A stretch of DNA of 64,000 nucleotides from Spiroplasma floricola 23-6 (GTDB lineage Bacteria > Bacillota_I > Bacilli_A > Mycoplasmatales > Mycoplasmataceae). The notes below the pieces were generated by a model, which did no database searches, had not been told where the DNA came from, and saw only the letters and a program-made list of their open reading frames with translations. The stretch is taken from NCBI RefSeq assembly GCF_002813555.1, contig NZ_CP025057.1:682001-746000 (forward strand). Reading direction: 5' to 3'. A program made the position numbers and the translations under genes. This document shows, one piece after another, positions 31,696-46,894 of the stretch (position 1 is its first letter; each line of letters starts with the position of its first letter).

Positions 31696-33468
31696 CTAAC
31701 CATTTAGATCCATTCTTTTAAATTTTAAACAAGCAACCAAATTATTTATTAAACCTAAAATAATTTGTGCTATTGCATAATAATATGGAGGAACAAAATT
31801 ATTATATGTATCTCCAACAATTTTATTATTTGTATCTAATTTAAATTTATAGCCTGGCTTTGTAATAAATAAATTATCTTGTTTATTAAAAAATATTTTA
31901 TTTCTTGATTCAGGTTCAAATCAAATATCATCATAACTTTCTCCACCAAAGTATCTATAGTTTTGTAAAACGTTTGCTGTAAAGTTTACATTTAATAAAA
32001 GATTATAAAGATTTCTTGATTTTTCATACTCTTCTCATGTTTCATCACCTGTTGCAATTGTTGAATCTTCAAGTACTGTTAGATTATCTGTATAATTTAA
32101 AAAATAATTTTCTAATAAGTGCATTGATAACATAGTTTTAAAAAATAGACTATTTTCTATTAAATCTTTTGAGTTATCTATATCTAAACCAAGTTTATGA
32201 TCTGCAGGTGAATAATGATATTGATAAATGTCTGCAAGATATTTTGCTTGAAATAAAACTTTTTGGTTTGTGCTTTTATTTTCAATTCAATTTATATCCT
32301 TATTATCTTTATCATCAAAGAAAATAAAATGCTCAAATAAATTACTTGTAAATGATTTAAAGTCAGTTTTATATTTAAAAATATAGTTTGTATATTCTAC
32401 AAATTGAGTTAACACTTTTTTAGTTTTTACATCTTCTGTTCTATTTATTTTTTCTTGTATTTCTTCGATTGATAAAAATTTATATTTCAAATTAAATTTA
32501 AAAGTCACATTATTATTTTTTCAATCTGATATTTCTTCAAAATTTTTATTCATTGAAACTATTCTTGTTGGTTGATCTAATGAAAAAGAAGATGACTTTT
32601 CTTCAATTACACCAATTGTTTTTCAAAAATTAATTCTTTTTTCAATACTTTTTGAAGTTTCAAAACTTGTTGAAGATCTTGTATCAGTTAAATATTTATT
32701 CTCAATAAAGTTATTAAAGATTTCTAAACTTAAATCTGGGAATCTTATTTGTCCATTTAAAACATGCTTTTTTAAATCATATGAGTCATAAATCATATTT
32801 ACTTTTTTTGATAACGTTACTGGAAATCCTTCATTTTGATAATTTAACTTTAACAATTTATGATCTTCTCCTTGCTTTAAAAATAAATAAGGTAGATTAC
32901 TGATAAAAGTAATAGACATAATTAAAGTAGCCATAATTGTTGAAACTTGTATATTTGAAAACAATGTTATCATTGAGAAAAAACCAATAAAACACAAGCA
33001 ACTTGCAAATGAATAAGCAAAAAAAGTTAAACTTATTTTAAAAATAAATCAAGAGAATTTTAAAGAAGATAAATAATTAATAGAATTCAAAAGTATAAAT
33101 GGAATTAAACAAATAATAAAAGTTAATAAAATAAATGTAAAATAGTTATATAAAAATAATTTTCTTCTAGAAATTTGTTGAACAACTTGAATGTTTAAAG
33201 TTTTGTCATTTACTTTTGAAATATAAAAAAACTGAACAAGTCTTAAACAAATAAGAAATAAATTTACAAATACACCAATTAATAAATAGTAGTCATAAAA
33301 TTTTAAAAAGAAAGCATTATTTTTTTCAATAGCTGAAAAAATACTAATAAATAATGTAAAAATTAAGAAAATTAGATTTAAAACTATAAAAGATTTTTCT
33401 TTAAATATCATTCTCAAATTAAATTTGATAATTCATGTTAAAGGTATTCTTTTCTTTAATTCTTTCAT
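31696..33468 (-). CDS. ABC-2 type permease-like membrane protein (590 aa)
   Basis: ATG 33468 (MKELKKRIPLTWIIKFNLRM). Six or so helices in the first 230 residues (IFLIFTLFISIFSA; LLIGVFVNLFLICLRL; YFTFILLTFIICLIPFILLN; SFASCLCFIGFFSMITLFSN; IMATLIMSITFISNL). A large hydrophilic domain of about 330 residues follows, then one last hydrophobic stretch near the C-terminus (YAIAQIILGLINNLVACL). The order of helices and the paired ATPase gene fit an ABC-2 type export system, but the long hydrophilic insertion before the last helix is unusual. It forms a two-gene operon with the ATPase. Confidence 0.75.
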
Positions 33469-33474
33469 AATAAC

Positions 33475-33932
33475 ACAAACCTTCTATTTTTTAAGTTTAG
33501 AAACACTAAAATATTTTACTAAATTATGAAATTTAATAAAATATTTTAAAGGAAACATAAAATTATTTTTATAAAATAAAATTATTTTTATAACTTTTGA
33601 AAAAAAAGTCATAAAGTGACTTTTCATTATTATAGATTACATTACTTATTTAAGCTTTATTTTTTCTAGAATTATAAAGAAAAGGAGCTTCTTTATATCT
33701 TGATTTAAAAAAATAAATATTAATATATTTTCCTCTAAATTATTTTTTCATGTATTTTTATAATTTTACTATTGCTTTTTTACATTAGAATTTTACTTAT
33801 TTAAAAATATTTCTCAACCCACCCACCCACTTTAATATATTTATATTTTATTTATAAATATAAATAAAATATTTTTCATTTGTGAGTGTAAAACATTTTA
33901 ACTAAAAATAAAAAAAAGAAAAAATGTTTTCT
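33475..33932. other. Intergenic region with orphan terminator and possible gene tail
   Basis: On the minus strand about 33660-33775 reads, after an early stop, FRGKYINIYFFKSRYKEAPFLYNSRKNKA and a stop. A hairpin at 33603-33626 (AAAGTCA / TGACTTT plus T8) follows. This could be the end of a decayed gene. A weaker hairpin (AAAACATTTT / AAAATGTTTT, about 33889-33928) follows the P-type ATPase stop. Direct copies of an AT-rich 20-mer lie at 33560-33590. Confidence 0.4.
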
Positions 33933-36827
33933 TTATTTTTTCTTAGTTTTTCTTTTTTGTTTTTCCTTTTGAATATCTAATTCAACTAATTCTTGAGCTA
34001 GAATTCTGTTTCTTCTTCATGGATCTGGTTTATAGTGATAGACTGTAAATACAATTCCATCTAAAGTTAACATACATAATACAGGTATCATTGAAATTGC
34101 CAACGCTCCTGGAATTAAGTATCAGTTTGTTGAATTATAACTGCTTAAATTATTTAAGTTTAATATTTTTTCATTAAGTCCAGGAATACAAATTGAAATT
34201 AAATTTAAAGCTATTGCTAGCATACTTGCAATTCAAAGTGGTTTATTAGTAACTATATTTAATTTTTTTTGAACTTTTCAATTTGATAATTTTATAAAGT
34301 TTGCATACAAACATGGAGCACAAGTTATTACAATAAACATTGCAGTTCTACCATAATCTCCTATTTCAATTTTATTTGCAACTGAAATATCTTTATTTCT
34401 TAAAGCTTGATATCAATTTGTATAACCGTGATTTTCTCCTAGAATTCTGTTTAATTCATTTTGATTTACAAACATCATTCCAAAGCAATAAGCTCCAATT
34501 GAAGCTAATGTTGTAAATAAAATTATTTTAAATAGAGTATATCCCAATCCTTTAAATAATGAATTTTTACCTTTAACTGGTTTTATTTTCATTAGAGTTG
34601 AATCGTTTGAACCCATTCCCATTGCAAGAGCAATTATTGACTCAACAATTAAATTCATTCATAAAATATTTGTAGCTTCTAATGGAGAAACTGAGTTTAT
34701 AGTTGATAGAATAAAAATTGATAAAACGTTTGCTAAATTCACACCAATAACAAAAGCAATTGCTCTTTTAATTTTTTGATAAACGTTTCTTCCTTCATTA
34801 ACACCTTTTATAATTGTTTCGAAGTTATCATCAGTTAAAATAATATCACTAGCTTGTTTTGCAACATCAGTTCCTGTTATACCCATTGCAACACCAATAT
34901 CTGCTTTACTTAAACTTGGAGCATCATTTACTCCATCCCCTGTCATTGAAGTAATGTTACCCTTCTGTTTTAAAGCATCAACAATTCGCACCTTATGTTC
35001 TGGATTAACTCTTGCAAATACTTTAATTTGTTCAATAACTCTTAACAGTTGCTTGTCATCTAAACTATTTAAAGTTTCACTACTCATAACTTCATATTCT
35101 GAGTGCGCTAAGTCTAAATCTTTTGCAATCGCAAGAGCAGTTACAGCATGATCTCCTGTAATCATAACAACTTCGATTCCAGCATCATGTGCTAATTGAA
35201 CAGCATTAACTGCAGTTTCTCTAACTGGGTCAATCATACCTACTGCACCTAAAAATACTAAATCATGTTCTAAGTCATCTTTATCTTCTAAACTATCATA
35301 GTTTAAGTGATATGCAAATGCCAAAACTCTTAAAGCATCTTTTGAAAGTTCATCTGACATTTCAAGCAGTAACTTTTTGTCTTCATCTGTAATGTCTCTT
35401 AAGACATTATCTACCATTATTTTTGTACATCTTTGAAGTAATTGATCTATTGCACCTTTTGTGAAAGTAGTATTAACTTTGTTAATTTCATTAACAGTTG
35501 TCATCATTTTTCTTTCACTGTCGAAAGGCATTTCATCAATTCTTTTTCAAATATCTCTTGAATCTTGTTCATCATAGCCAATTATTTCAGCATAATCAAC
35601 AAGAGCCAATTCTGTAGGATCTCCAATTCTTTCAGTTCCTTCAGTAACAGAGTCATTACATAAAACTAATGCTTTTAAAAATAAATCCATATGATTGTCA
35701 TTTTTTTCTTGTGCATATTCAGTTGAAGTAATAATTTTATTGTCCATTATCATTTTTTTAACAGTCATTTTATTTTGAGTTAATGTTCCAGTTTTATCTG
35801 TACAAATAAAATTAACATTTCCTAAAGTTTCAACTGCTTGAAGTTTTTTAATAATAACGTGTTGCTTTACCATTTTTTTGGTACTAATACTTAATGTTAT
35901 TGATACAACTGCAGCTAAACATTCAGGAATAACACCAATTGCTAAAGTAATTGCAACCATTAAGTAGTTTGCTCAAGCTTTTTGATCTCCACTAAAGAAT
36001 AATGTAGTAAAGATTAAAATTGCTAAAATAAAGCTCAATCCACTTATTCAGTAAGTAAATGAGTTTAATTTTTTTTCTAATGGAGTTGATTCTTCTTCAC
36101 TTTCGTTAATTGATTTTGCAATTTTTCCAATTTCAGTTTCTTGACCTGTTTTAATTACAACTCCAATTGCTCTTCCTGAAGTAATAAAAGTAGACATAAA
36201 TGCTATATTTTTCATTTCAGCCAATATTGTTGTTGTTTCTTTTAAAGGTAAATGAGTTTTTTCAACAGGCAATGATTCTCCTGTTAAATTTGCCTCATCA
36301 ATTGTTAAGTCACTTGATTCAACAATTCTTAGCTCTGCAGGAATATATTTTCCAGCTTCTAAAACAACAATATCTCCAGGAACAAGTTCTGAAGCATCAA
36401 TCTCTTGTTGCATATCATTTCTAATAACAACAGCTCTTGGTTTAGAAAGTGATTTTAAAGCATCCATTGATTTTCGTGCTTTAATAGTTTGTACAGTTTC
36501 TAAAATAGCATCAATTAAAACTATTGAAAGAATAACTGCTGCATCTATAAATTCAGATGCTTGAATATGACCACCATTTGAAATAATTGGAGCAACTATC
36601 GATACAACTGCAGCTCCCATTAGTACTAATAAAATTGGCTCTACTAGTGTTTTTAGAAATATCAAATATCAAGGAGTTACTTTTCCTTGAGGTAGTTCAT
36701 TTAATCCATATTTAGCCTTTTTTGATTCAACTTGTTCAGTTGTTAAACCTTCTTTGATATTTGTTTCTAATTTTTGTTCAAGTTCCGTTTCAGAACTTAA
36801 GAGATTTTCGTCCATATTTGATTCCAT
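33933..36827 (-). CDS. Cation-translocating P-type ATPase (964 aa)
   Basis: A P2-type (calcium-pump-like) ATPase. N-terminal domain LTTEQVESKKAKYGLNELP, actuator motif ANLTGESLPVEK, M4 motif IPECLA (usually PEGL), phosphorylation site CTDKTGTLTQNKMTV, nucleotide-binding KGAIDQLLQRC, hinge MITGDHAVTALAIAKDL and MTGDGVNDAPSLSKADIGVAMG, then C-terminal helices. All catalytic residues are present. The PEGL Gly is Cys here. Start choice is between ATG 36827 and an in-frame ATG 36815. Ion specificity is probably Ca2+ or another divalent cation. It is a single gene. Confidence 0.93.
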
Positions 36828-36892
36828 TTCTTTGTTTTTAAATATAATAAAATTATAACAAAAATATTTATTCTGAGTAAAAAAATTATATA

Positions 36893-36918
36893 AAAAAACA
36901 CTTTAAAAAGTGTTTTAC
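36893..36918 (-). terminator. Terminator behind the GH1 remnant
   Basis: AAAACACTTT / AAAGTGTTTT with T7 on the minus strand. It follows the stop of the GH1 tail and is still intact. Confidence 0.75.
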
Positions 36919-36925
36919 TTTAGAA

Positions 36926-37050
36926 TTATTCTCATAATTTAATTCCATTAGAATCACTAATTTCTTTAAATCATTTCCCTGAGTTTTTAATTCTTCTTTC
37001 CCCAGAACCTGTTCCAAAGTTATCTAAATCTACATATATAAAACCATAAT
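36926..37050 (-). pseudogene. C-terminal tail of a third GH1 6-phospho-beta-glucosidase
   Basis: On the minus strand NYGFIYVDLDNFGTGSGERR and KNSGKWFKEISDSNGIKLWE, then TAA. This aligns with the last 40 residues of the intact GH1 proteins ([20 protein letters not shown] ... FDWFKNFMKTKEL). The other 440 residues are missing. It is diverged in sequence, so it is not a recent copy of either neighbour. Confidence 0.88.
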
Positions 37051-37099
37051 TCTATTAATTTGTGTAAACTTATTCTAATATTTTTATAATTGATATAGA

Positions 37100-37560
37100 T
37101 TATTGCTTCATTTTAGTAAGAGAACTAAATGCTTGAATAAAAGAAGTACTTCAGATGGTCATTTTAAAATCTTTATAAAAATGGTAAATTTGTTTTTTTA
37201 TAATTGAACCCATTTTATATCAAAAAATGATTGGTCCTAAAAAAGGAATAAAAATTATAATTACTAAGTTTCTTTTGTTTATAGCAGTTATAACTTCATT
37301 TTCTTTATAAAAACTTATTATTTTATACATTGTTACTCTTTCCAATATTGGATATATTAACCAAATAATCATTGCAATTATAAATGCTATACTTCATGGA
37401 TTTTGAAATCCTCTCTTTTCAATACTGTTAATTGCAACAGAATAGATTATTGGCATAATAACCAATTTAAAAATACTTAGATAAAAGTTTTTTTAAATAC
37501 TAATAAAGTACTTAATTTATTGTTAAAACCTATCTCTTGTTTTTCGTTCTCTAAAATCAT
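37100..37560 (-). pseudogene. Frameshifted hypothetical membrane protein
   Basis: An ATG at 37560 after AGGAG gives MILENEKQEIGFNNKLSTLL and stops after VFKKTFI. One extra base in the A7 run there would join it to a second frame (FYLSIFKLVIMPIIYSVAIN ... GFQNPWSIAFIIAMIIWLIY ... LVIIIFIPFLGPIIFWYKMG) ending at 37100. The joined protein would have about 153 residues and three or four helices. It is either a recent pseudogene or a gene switched by slippage at the A7 run. Function unknown. Confidence 0.7.
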
Positions 37561-37721
37561 ATTATTACTCCTTTCATACAGGATCATGCAATTTGTTACA
37601 ACAAAAGCATAAACTATAAAAAACTTTATTTCCTATCTCAATATATACATTTCTAAGTCAACTTAATTATATTACCTTACTAATATGTAGAACACTTTGC
37701 TGACTACTAATAAAAGAATTT

Positions 37722-37757
37722 TTAAAAAAAAATATTTCTTTAGGAAATATTTTTTAC
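37722..37757 (-). terminator. Terminator of the first beta-glucoside operon
   Basis: AAAAAATATTTC / GAAATATTTTTT with a long T run on the minus strand after the GH1 stop at 37811. Confidence 0.85.
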
Positions 37758-37810
37758 ATCTTATTTTTTTATTTAAAAGTATATTCCTAGAATTTAATTT
37801 TAAATTTTGA

Positions 37811-39262
<1,452 letters not shown>

Positions 39263-39273
39263 AATTTGCCTCC

Positions 39274-41814
39274 TTAGTTAATAGTTAATAAATTTTGTTT
39301 TTCTTGTTTTGTAAAGTAAATTTTTTTCTTTTCTTCAAAACCATAGCCTACTTCAACTGCATTAATTGCATTTCAGTATAAATTTTTATATTGTAATAAT
39401 TCAACTTTATCTGTTTCTTTTGAAATTTCTTCTACAAATTTCTCTGAAAGAGTTTCCAATTCTTTAATTGTTTTTTGATATTTCTTAACAAGTAATTCAT
39501 TTTCCTTAATTAAGTTATCTTTTTCTAAATTTATAGGATTAATTTTTTCTGATAAATTATATGAATTATATTTTTCAACAATTATATCTATTTTTTCTTG
39601 ATCAAGTTTTTCATTTTTTTGAGCTTTAATTGCTTTTTTATAAAGTGATGTTTTATGTTTTTCTTCAGCACCATTTAATCTTGCAAGTTTAGCTTCTAAT
39701 TTTAAAAGTTTTTGAATATACTTTTCATAATCTTTAATAACTTGTTCTTGTTCTTTGATATCTAAGCTTAATTTTTTAGCTCTTTGATCAAATGAAGTCA
39801 TGTTCTCAAATTTTATTTTTCTCAAAATATTTTTCATTTTATTTGAGATTTTAACTGAGTATTTATATTCATTTTTTCTTTCTTTATAGAATATAAATGT
39901 TAACAATATTCCAACTCCAATTGCAATAACAAATGAAAGTAACAAGAAAACTTTATCTAAGGTTTTATCATAACTTAATAACGCCAATATTCCTTGTGGA
40001 CCAACAGTATTTTGTACAACTCCTGTTGCTCCACACAATAGTGCTCCAGCAAATGATGCTACACAACCAATTAAGAAAGGTTTAATTTTTGGTAAATTAA
40101 CTCCATAAATTACTGGTTCTGTTATTCCAAATACACCTGCAGGAATACTACTTAATGCAAGTTGCTTTAAGTTTCCATTTTTTGAAAAAATTGCAATACC
40201 AATACATGCACCAAGTTGTCCCATAACAGCTATAGGCACTGCAGGTAACATTTCTGATGGAACAGGACTTTGAGATATCATTGGTAACATTAAAGTCATA
40301 GCAACAGCAACGTGAACTCCTGTTAAAACTAATGGTTGTCACATTAACGCAAATAGAGCTACTCCAAGTCCTCATGGTAATTTTTGTCCAATTAATGTTA
40401 CAAATTGAGCCATTAAGAATTCTAACAATGATAAGATTGGTCCTGCAATAAACATAACTGGAATTATAGTAAGAATTATAACTAATGCACTTCTAAAGAC
40501 AATATCAATTGCAGAAGGCATTCAAGTTTTAATTCATTTATCTGCATAGAAACAAATGAAACCAGATAAAATAAATGGCAAGACACTTCCTTCATATGCT
40601 TTTACAACAATTGGATAATTTCCAATTTTAAATAAGAATCATCCTGTAATACCATAGTTAGATTCTGACATTAATTCTCCAAATTTTCATTCATCTGAAG
40701 AACTGACTCCAACACTTGCAAACAAGAATCTTGATGTTAGAATCAAACCTATTAATATTGCAACTATTGTACTTCCACCTAAATATTTAACAGTGTTATA
40801 AATAAAAAACACACCAATTAAATTTAAAGATACTTTAGATAAAATATACATTAGTACTGAAAAAATATCAGCATTTGCAAAACCAGCTTCAGGATTTACA
40901 ATTGCATTTGATTGTAACAATATTGCATACAATGCTCCAAATATACCAGCTGCCATCAATACAGGAATAATTGGAACCATTATTCCAGCAATGCCTTCAA
41001 CAACAATAGTGCCAAGAGATTTTTTAACTTTCTCTTTTACTTCTTGAGTTGATCCTGAATAGTTTTCTTCTTTTTCTATTTCTTCTCTAACTTTGTAACA
41101 TTCCCCCCCCCCGATAATAATTTGTAATTCATCACCTGTTCAATTAATTCCTTTTACAAGCTCATTAGTTTTAATTTTTGCTTCATCTACTTTAGTTTTA
41201 TCATTAATATTAAATCTAAGTCTTGTCATGCAATTATAAACTCTTGAGAAATTTTTTCTTCCTCCAACTGCATTTACAAATAATTCACTAGCTATTTGAT
41301 ACTTGGATTTAAACTCTTTTAACTGAGTGTCTTTTTTTTGTGCTACAAGAGGTTTATAACTAATTTTACAAATTAATTCACCCTTTTTATATTTTCCTTC
41401 TTTTAAGTTAATAACTTTTATATCTTGTGCACTAGTTGGATCAAAAACTATTGGTGTTTCACTTGTTATGTTATTCTCTTTTAAAATTTCTAAATCTACT
41501 TCAAATATTGGATCATTTAACTTTAAGTTTTGCTCAAGCTTAACTTTTTGAGTAAAAGGTTTTCCATTTAGTTTAACAGTATCAATACCACAATGAATTA
41601 GTACTTCTATTTCATTGTTAATTTTAAAACCATAAGCGTGTTTAGTATCAAAAGTCATTTTGCACTTGGCTTTATCAAATGGTAATACAAATCTGCCATT
41701 ATCAGGTACAATAACTATTCCATCACCCAGCATTTTTTGTGAGAAAACTTCATCACTACATTTAGTAATACTTTTAACTTCACAATCAACTGGAGCATAT
41801 AAATTTATTTCCAC
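39274..41814 (-). CDS. PTS beta-glucoside transporter EIIA-EIIB-EIIC with C-terminal coiled coil, operon 1 (846 aa)
   Basis: The start is GTG at 41812-41814, 6 bases after AAGGAGGA. Order: EIIA (Glc type) residues 1-160 with active His in VLIHCGIDTV; EIIB about 180-250 with active Cys in VYNCMTRLRFN and the end DELQIIIGGGECYKV; EIIC about 270-650 with many helices (VPIIPVLMAAGIFGALYAIL, ITEPVIYGVNLPKIKPFL). About 200 charged, helical residues follow (SFDQRAKKLSLDIKEQEQVI ... LEAKLARLNGAEEKHKTSLY ...). A ten-G run inside the EIIB end (41103-41112) is in frame at present. The protein takes up and phosphorylates a beta-glucoside. The A-B-C order is a permuted form of the usual B-C-A. Confidence 0.93.
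41103..41112 (-). repeat. Homopolymer of ten G inside the EIIB coding region
   Basis: Coding strand ATC-GGG-GGG-GGG-GAA (Ile-Gly-Gly-Gly-Glu). The paralogue has only GGG-GGA at this place. In a genome this poor in G+C a 10-G run is exceptional and prone to slippage. A change of one base would stop translation before the membrane domain. Confidence 0.9.
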
Positions 41815-41850
41815 TTTTATTCCTCCTTATAGTAATATTTTCCATAATAT

Positions 41851-41881
41851 AATAAAAAAAAGAATAGATTTTTCTATTCCT
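41851..41881 (-). terminator. Terminator of rpiR-type gene 1 with adjoining promoter
   Basis: GAATAG / CTATTC hairpin followed by T8 on the minus strand, running directly into TATTAT (41849-41854), a likely -10 box for the PTS gene. Confidence 0.6.
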
Positions 41882-41908
41882 TCAAGTACTTTACTAATTG
41901 CATAGTTT

Positions 41909-42634
41909 TTAAAGTTTATTAAATATTGTAAAAAAAAGTACATTTAAAGCAATTACTCTAGTGCTTACTTGAGAATTGTCTAAACTATAATCTATTAAAA
42001 TTTTATTGGTAAAATTAAATTCTAACTTATCAGCTTGTTTTTCAGTTGCTATTAAAAAATTTGTATCTCTTTCATTGTAACTTTTTGAAAAATTATCAAT
42101 TAAAGTATCATTATCTCTTCCTGTTAAAATAATTAAATTAAAACTTTTTTCATCAGTTTGTCTCGGTTTAAATCTAAATTCATTATTTAAAAGAACTACA
42201 TTTTTTCCATAATCAATTAATAAGTTTGCAAAATATTTTGAGCAATCATAAGATTGATAAGATGAATAAATATTTATTATATTAAAATTTTTAATTTCTT
42301 CACAAATATTATTAATAAAATTTTCATTTCTATTTATTCAAGTTTGAATAGATTCAAATATCTCTCCTGTATCTACTTTTTTTTGTCTATCTCAGTTATA
42401 TTTTGATCATTCAGTTTTCATAACAAAAATAAATTCTCGATAACTTGAAAAACCTAGTTTTTTTGAGAACTTTGTCAATGTTGAAATTGATACAAAAGTT
42501 TGATTTGCTAATTCCTCTTGATTATAAAATTTTCCATTTTTAGTATTCTCTATTATTTTTTTAGCTATTATTTTAAAAGTGGTATCTTCAAAATCTTTGC
42601 TCATTATCTCCAACTTTTCAAATACAGATGTCAT
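41909..42634 (-). CDS. RpiR/MurR-family transcriptional regulator, operon 1 (241 aa)
   Basis: N-terminal helix-turn-helix of the RpiR type: YNQEELANQTFVSISTLTKFSKKLGFSSYREFIF (positions about 38-72). A C-terminal SIS-like sugar-phosphate-binding domain follows (INIYSSYQSYDCSKYFANLL; FNLIILTGRDNDTLIDNFSK). It probably senses a phosphorylated sugar and controls the PTS and GH1 genes that follow. The ATG at 42634 follows AGAGGTAAAAATA. A TATAAT lies at 42654-42659 and a T17 run a little further upstream (42682-42698). Confidence 0.88.
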
Positions 42635-42681
42635 TATTTTTACCTCTTAACTAATTATAAATTTTTTTTCTTTTAATTAAG

Positions 42682-42736
42682 AAAAAAAAAAAAAAAACCT
42701 TTTTTTATTTCAAAATAAAAAAGATTTTTTATAAAT
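42682..42736 (-). terminator. Terminator of operon 2 with T17 run
   Basis: On the minus strand CTTTTTTATTT / AAATAAAAAAG arms are followed by seventeen T. The TATAAT of the next gene is 22 bases beyond the run rather than touching it. Confidence 0.65.
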
Positions 42737-42738
42737 AA

Positions 42739-44190
<1,452 letters not shown>

Positions 44191-44213
44191 TGATACACCT
44201 CAATTTTCTATAT

Positions 44214-46796
44214 TTAATTACTAATTGTTAATAATTCTTTTACTATTTTCTTATCTTCTTTAGAAAAGGTAAAATCCTTTTCATCTAAAACTCCAAAATT
44301 AATTTTTACTGAATTTATACCATTGTATAAATTATTTTCAAACTTCATTATATTTTCAAAGTTTGATATTTTTGCTAACTCTTTTAAAGTATCATTATAC
44401 ATTTGTGTTAGTTTGGCAATTGTTAAATCATATTCTTTTATAACTTTTTCATTTTCAATATTTCATTCATTAATTTTATTATTTAATTCAGCTTTTTGAC
44501 TACTTAAATTATAATCATTTGATTTTATAATTGCTTCGTTTACTTTTTCTTGATCTGCTTTTTCATTATCAAGAAGTTTTTTTGCTTTTGCAAAAAGAAT
44601 TCTTTTATTTTTTTCTTCTTTTGCAAGTATCAGATTTAATTTTGCTTCATATTTTGTTTTTAAAATAAAGTACTTATAATAATTTTTAAATATTAATTTT
44701 GAATTTTCCAATTCATCAATATATTGTTTTTCTATTAAATTTATTTTTTCTTTTGCCTCTTTTTGTTCAAGTCCATTTGCTATTAATATCTTTGAGATAA
44801 TTGAATTAATTTTACCAAATTGTTTTTTGCTAAATTTAATTTCATCTCATTTTTCAGAATAAAGTAATATTGTAAACAATGCTCCCCCACCAATTGCAAC
44901 TAGTCAACACAATATAAATAATAATTGATTAACAAAACCAGTTACAGCTGTAATTGAAAACACTCCTAATCCTGAAACAATTGAAGCTTTAATGTTTAAC
45001 AAACCAAGCATTAGCCCACCTAGTCCAGCTCCAATACAACCTCCTATGAAAGGTCTAACTTTTGGTAAAGTTGCTCCATATATAATGGGTTCGCTTATTC
45101 CTAACATTCCTGCAGTTAAACAACCAATTGTATAATTTTTTAACTGTGAATTTCGTGTCACAACAATAAGTCCTATTGCAGCTCCAACTTGACCAAATGA
45201 TCCAATTGCTGTTGCTATATCTAATGAAGTTGGTATAACAGGATTTTGGAAAAGTGTTCCTATCATAATACTCATAATAACAGCAACGTGAACTCCTGTT
45301 AAAACCATTATTTGTCACAACATTGCAAATAAAGCCACTCCTAAACCTAAAGGAATTTTTTCAAATAAAATACATATTTGACTTAATCCAAACTCAACCA
45401 TTCCTAAAGCTGGTCCAAATACAAATAATGTAACAACACAAATAATTGTGTAAACCATAAATGGTCTAAAAACAATATCTACTGTTGGATTTATTCATGA
45501 CTTAATTCATTTATCTAAATATACCATCAATATTGCAGCTGCTATAAATGGCAATACACTTCCTTCATATCCTTTAACAAGTATTGGAAAACTTCCTATC
45601 TTAAATAGTAATCATCCAGGTCCTGCTAAATCTGAAGATGTTCAATTTCCAAACTTTGCTTCCTCAATTGGTATAATGTTTCCAGAAAATAACATTCTTG
45701 AAGTAATAGTTAAACCAATTAGAGCAGCCATCATTATGTTACCTTTAAAATATTTAGCTGTAGAAATACAAAACAATACTCCCATTAAACTAAATCCAAT
45801 TTTACTTAAAATATACATTGTTGCTGCAAACAATCCTGCGTCCGCTACATTTTCAAATTGAGATGCATCTACAATTGCATTTGTTGAAACAAGCAAAGCT
45901 TGTAATGCTGCCAATAATGCAACAGCCATTAATGTTGGAATTTGAGGAGTCATTATTCCTGTGATAGCTGCCAAAAATCTTTTTGAAAATTTTGGTTTTA
46001 TAAATATTTTTGTCTCTTGAGTTTCTTGATCATAAACTCCAGCTTGAATATTTGAAATTTCATCTTTAACTTTATAGCACTCTCCCCCAATAATAACTTG
46101 TAATTCATTGCCATTTCACACTGTTCCTTTAACAAGTTCATTATTAGAAATTTTTTGTACGTCAACTTTTTCTTTGTCAATTATTTTAAATCGTAATCTA
46201 GTCATACAATTATAAACTTCTTCAAAGTTTGAAAAGCCTCCAACATTTTTTATAAATTGTTTTGCAGAAGTTAAATATTTAGATTCAAAACCAATTAACT
46301 CTATTTTTTCTTTTTTAACTTGGCTTTCCTTTTTAATTTCATATTCAATTAAAGCAACCAAATCACCTTTTTTAACTTTTCCTGTATTTAATTTTTTTAT
46401 TTTAAATGTAGATAAATTTGATTCTTCAAAAACTATTGGAGTTTCAGTTACTAAATTTTTTTGAGCTATTTGATTGAAATCAATAGTCATTATTTTAGTA
46501 TTCAAATCAACTTTATTGTTTTGTTCTACATTTAATTTAAAAGGTTTCCCATTCAATGAAACAGTATCAATACCAACATGAATAAGCATTTTTAGATTAT
46601 CACTTTCTAAAAAAACTGCATGCTTTGTATCAAAAATCATTGCAACATTTCCCTTATAAAATGGTGAATAAAGTTCATTAGAAGTTGGTACAATTAAAAA
46701 ACCATCACCCATCATTTTTTGAGCAAACATTGAATCAGAACATTCCTCAATTTTTTTAATTTCTCCATCCATAGGAGAAAATATTTTAATTTCCAT
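44214..46796 (-). CDS. PTS beta-glucoside transporter EIIA-EIIB-EIIC with C-terminal coiled coil, operon 2 (860 aa)
   Basis: Same architecture as operon 1: EIIA with MLIHVGIDTVSLNG, EIIB with VYNCMTRLRFK and NELQVIIGGECYKV, EIIC (MTPQIPTLMAVALLAALQAL, SEPIIYGATLPKVRPFIGGC). A helical charged extension of about 210 residues follows (KAKKLLDNEKADQEKVNEAI ... NFENIMKFENNLYNGINSVK). The site where operon 1 has ten G is only GGGGGA here. The ATG at 46796 has only a weak AGAAAG upstream. The extensions of the two proteins are similar in pattern (..LDNEKADQEKVN.. / ..KNEKLDQEKIDI..), so the extension is an old, kept part of the protein. Confidence 0.92.
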
Positions 46797-46894
46797 ATAA
46801 TAATTTCTTTCTAGAATTATTTTCTATTAAAAAAATTAAAAAAATGTTTTTTAAATAAAGTAGATATTTATTTCCAAAAAGGGAAATTTTGTTA

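Noticed and set aside
33825-33840. G-quadruplex from repeated CCCA
   Set aside because: Only three C runs are present in a row, one short of a quadruplex, and no gene context supports a role.
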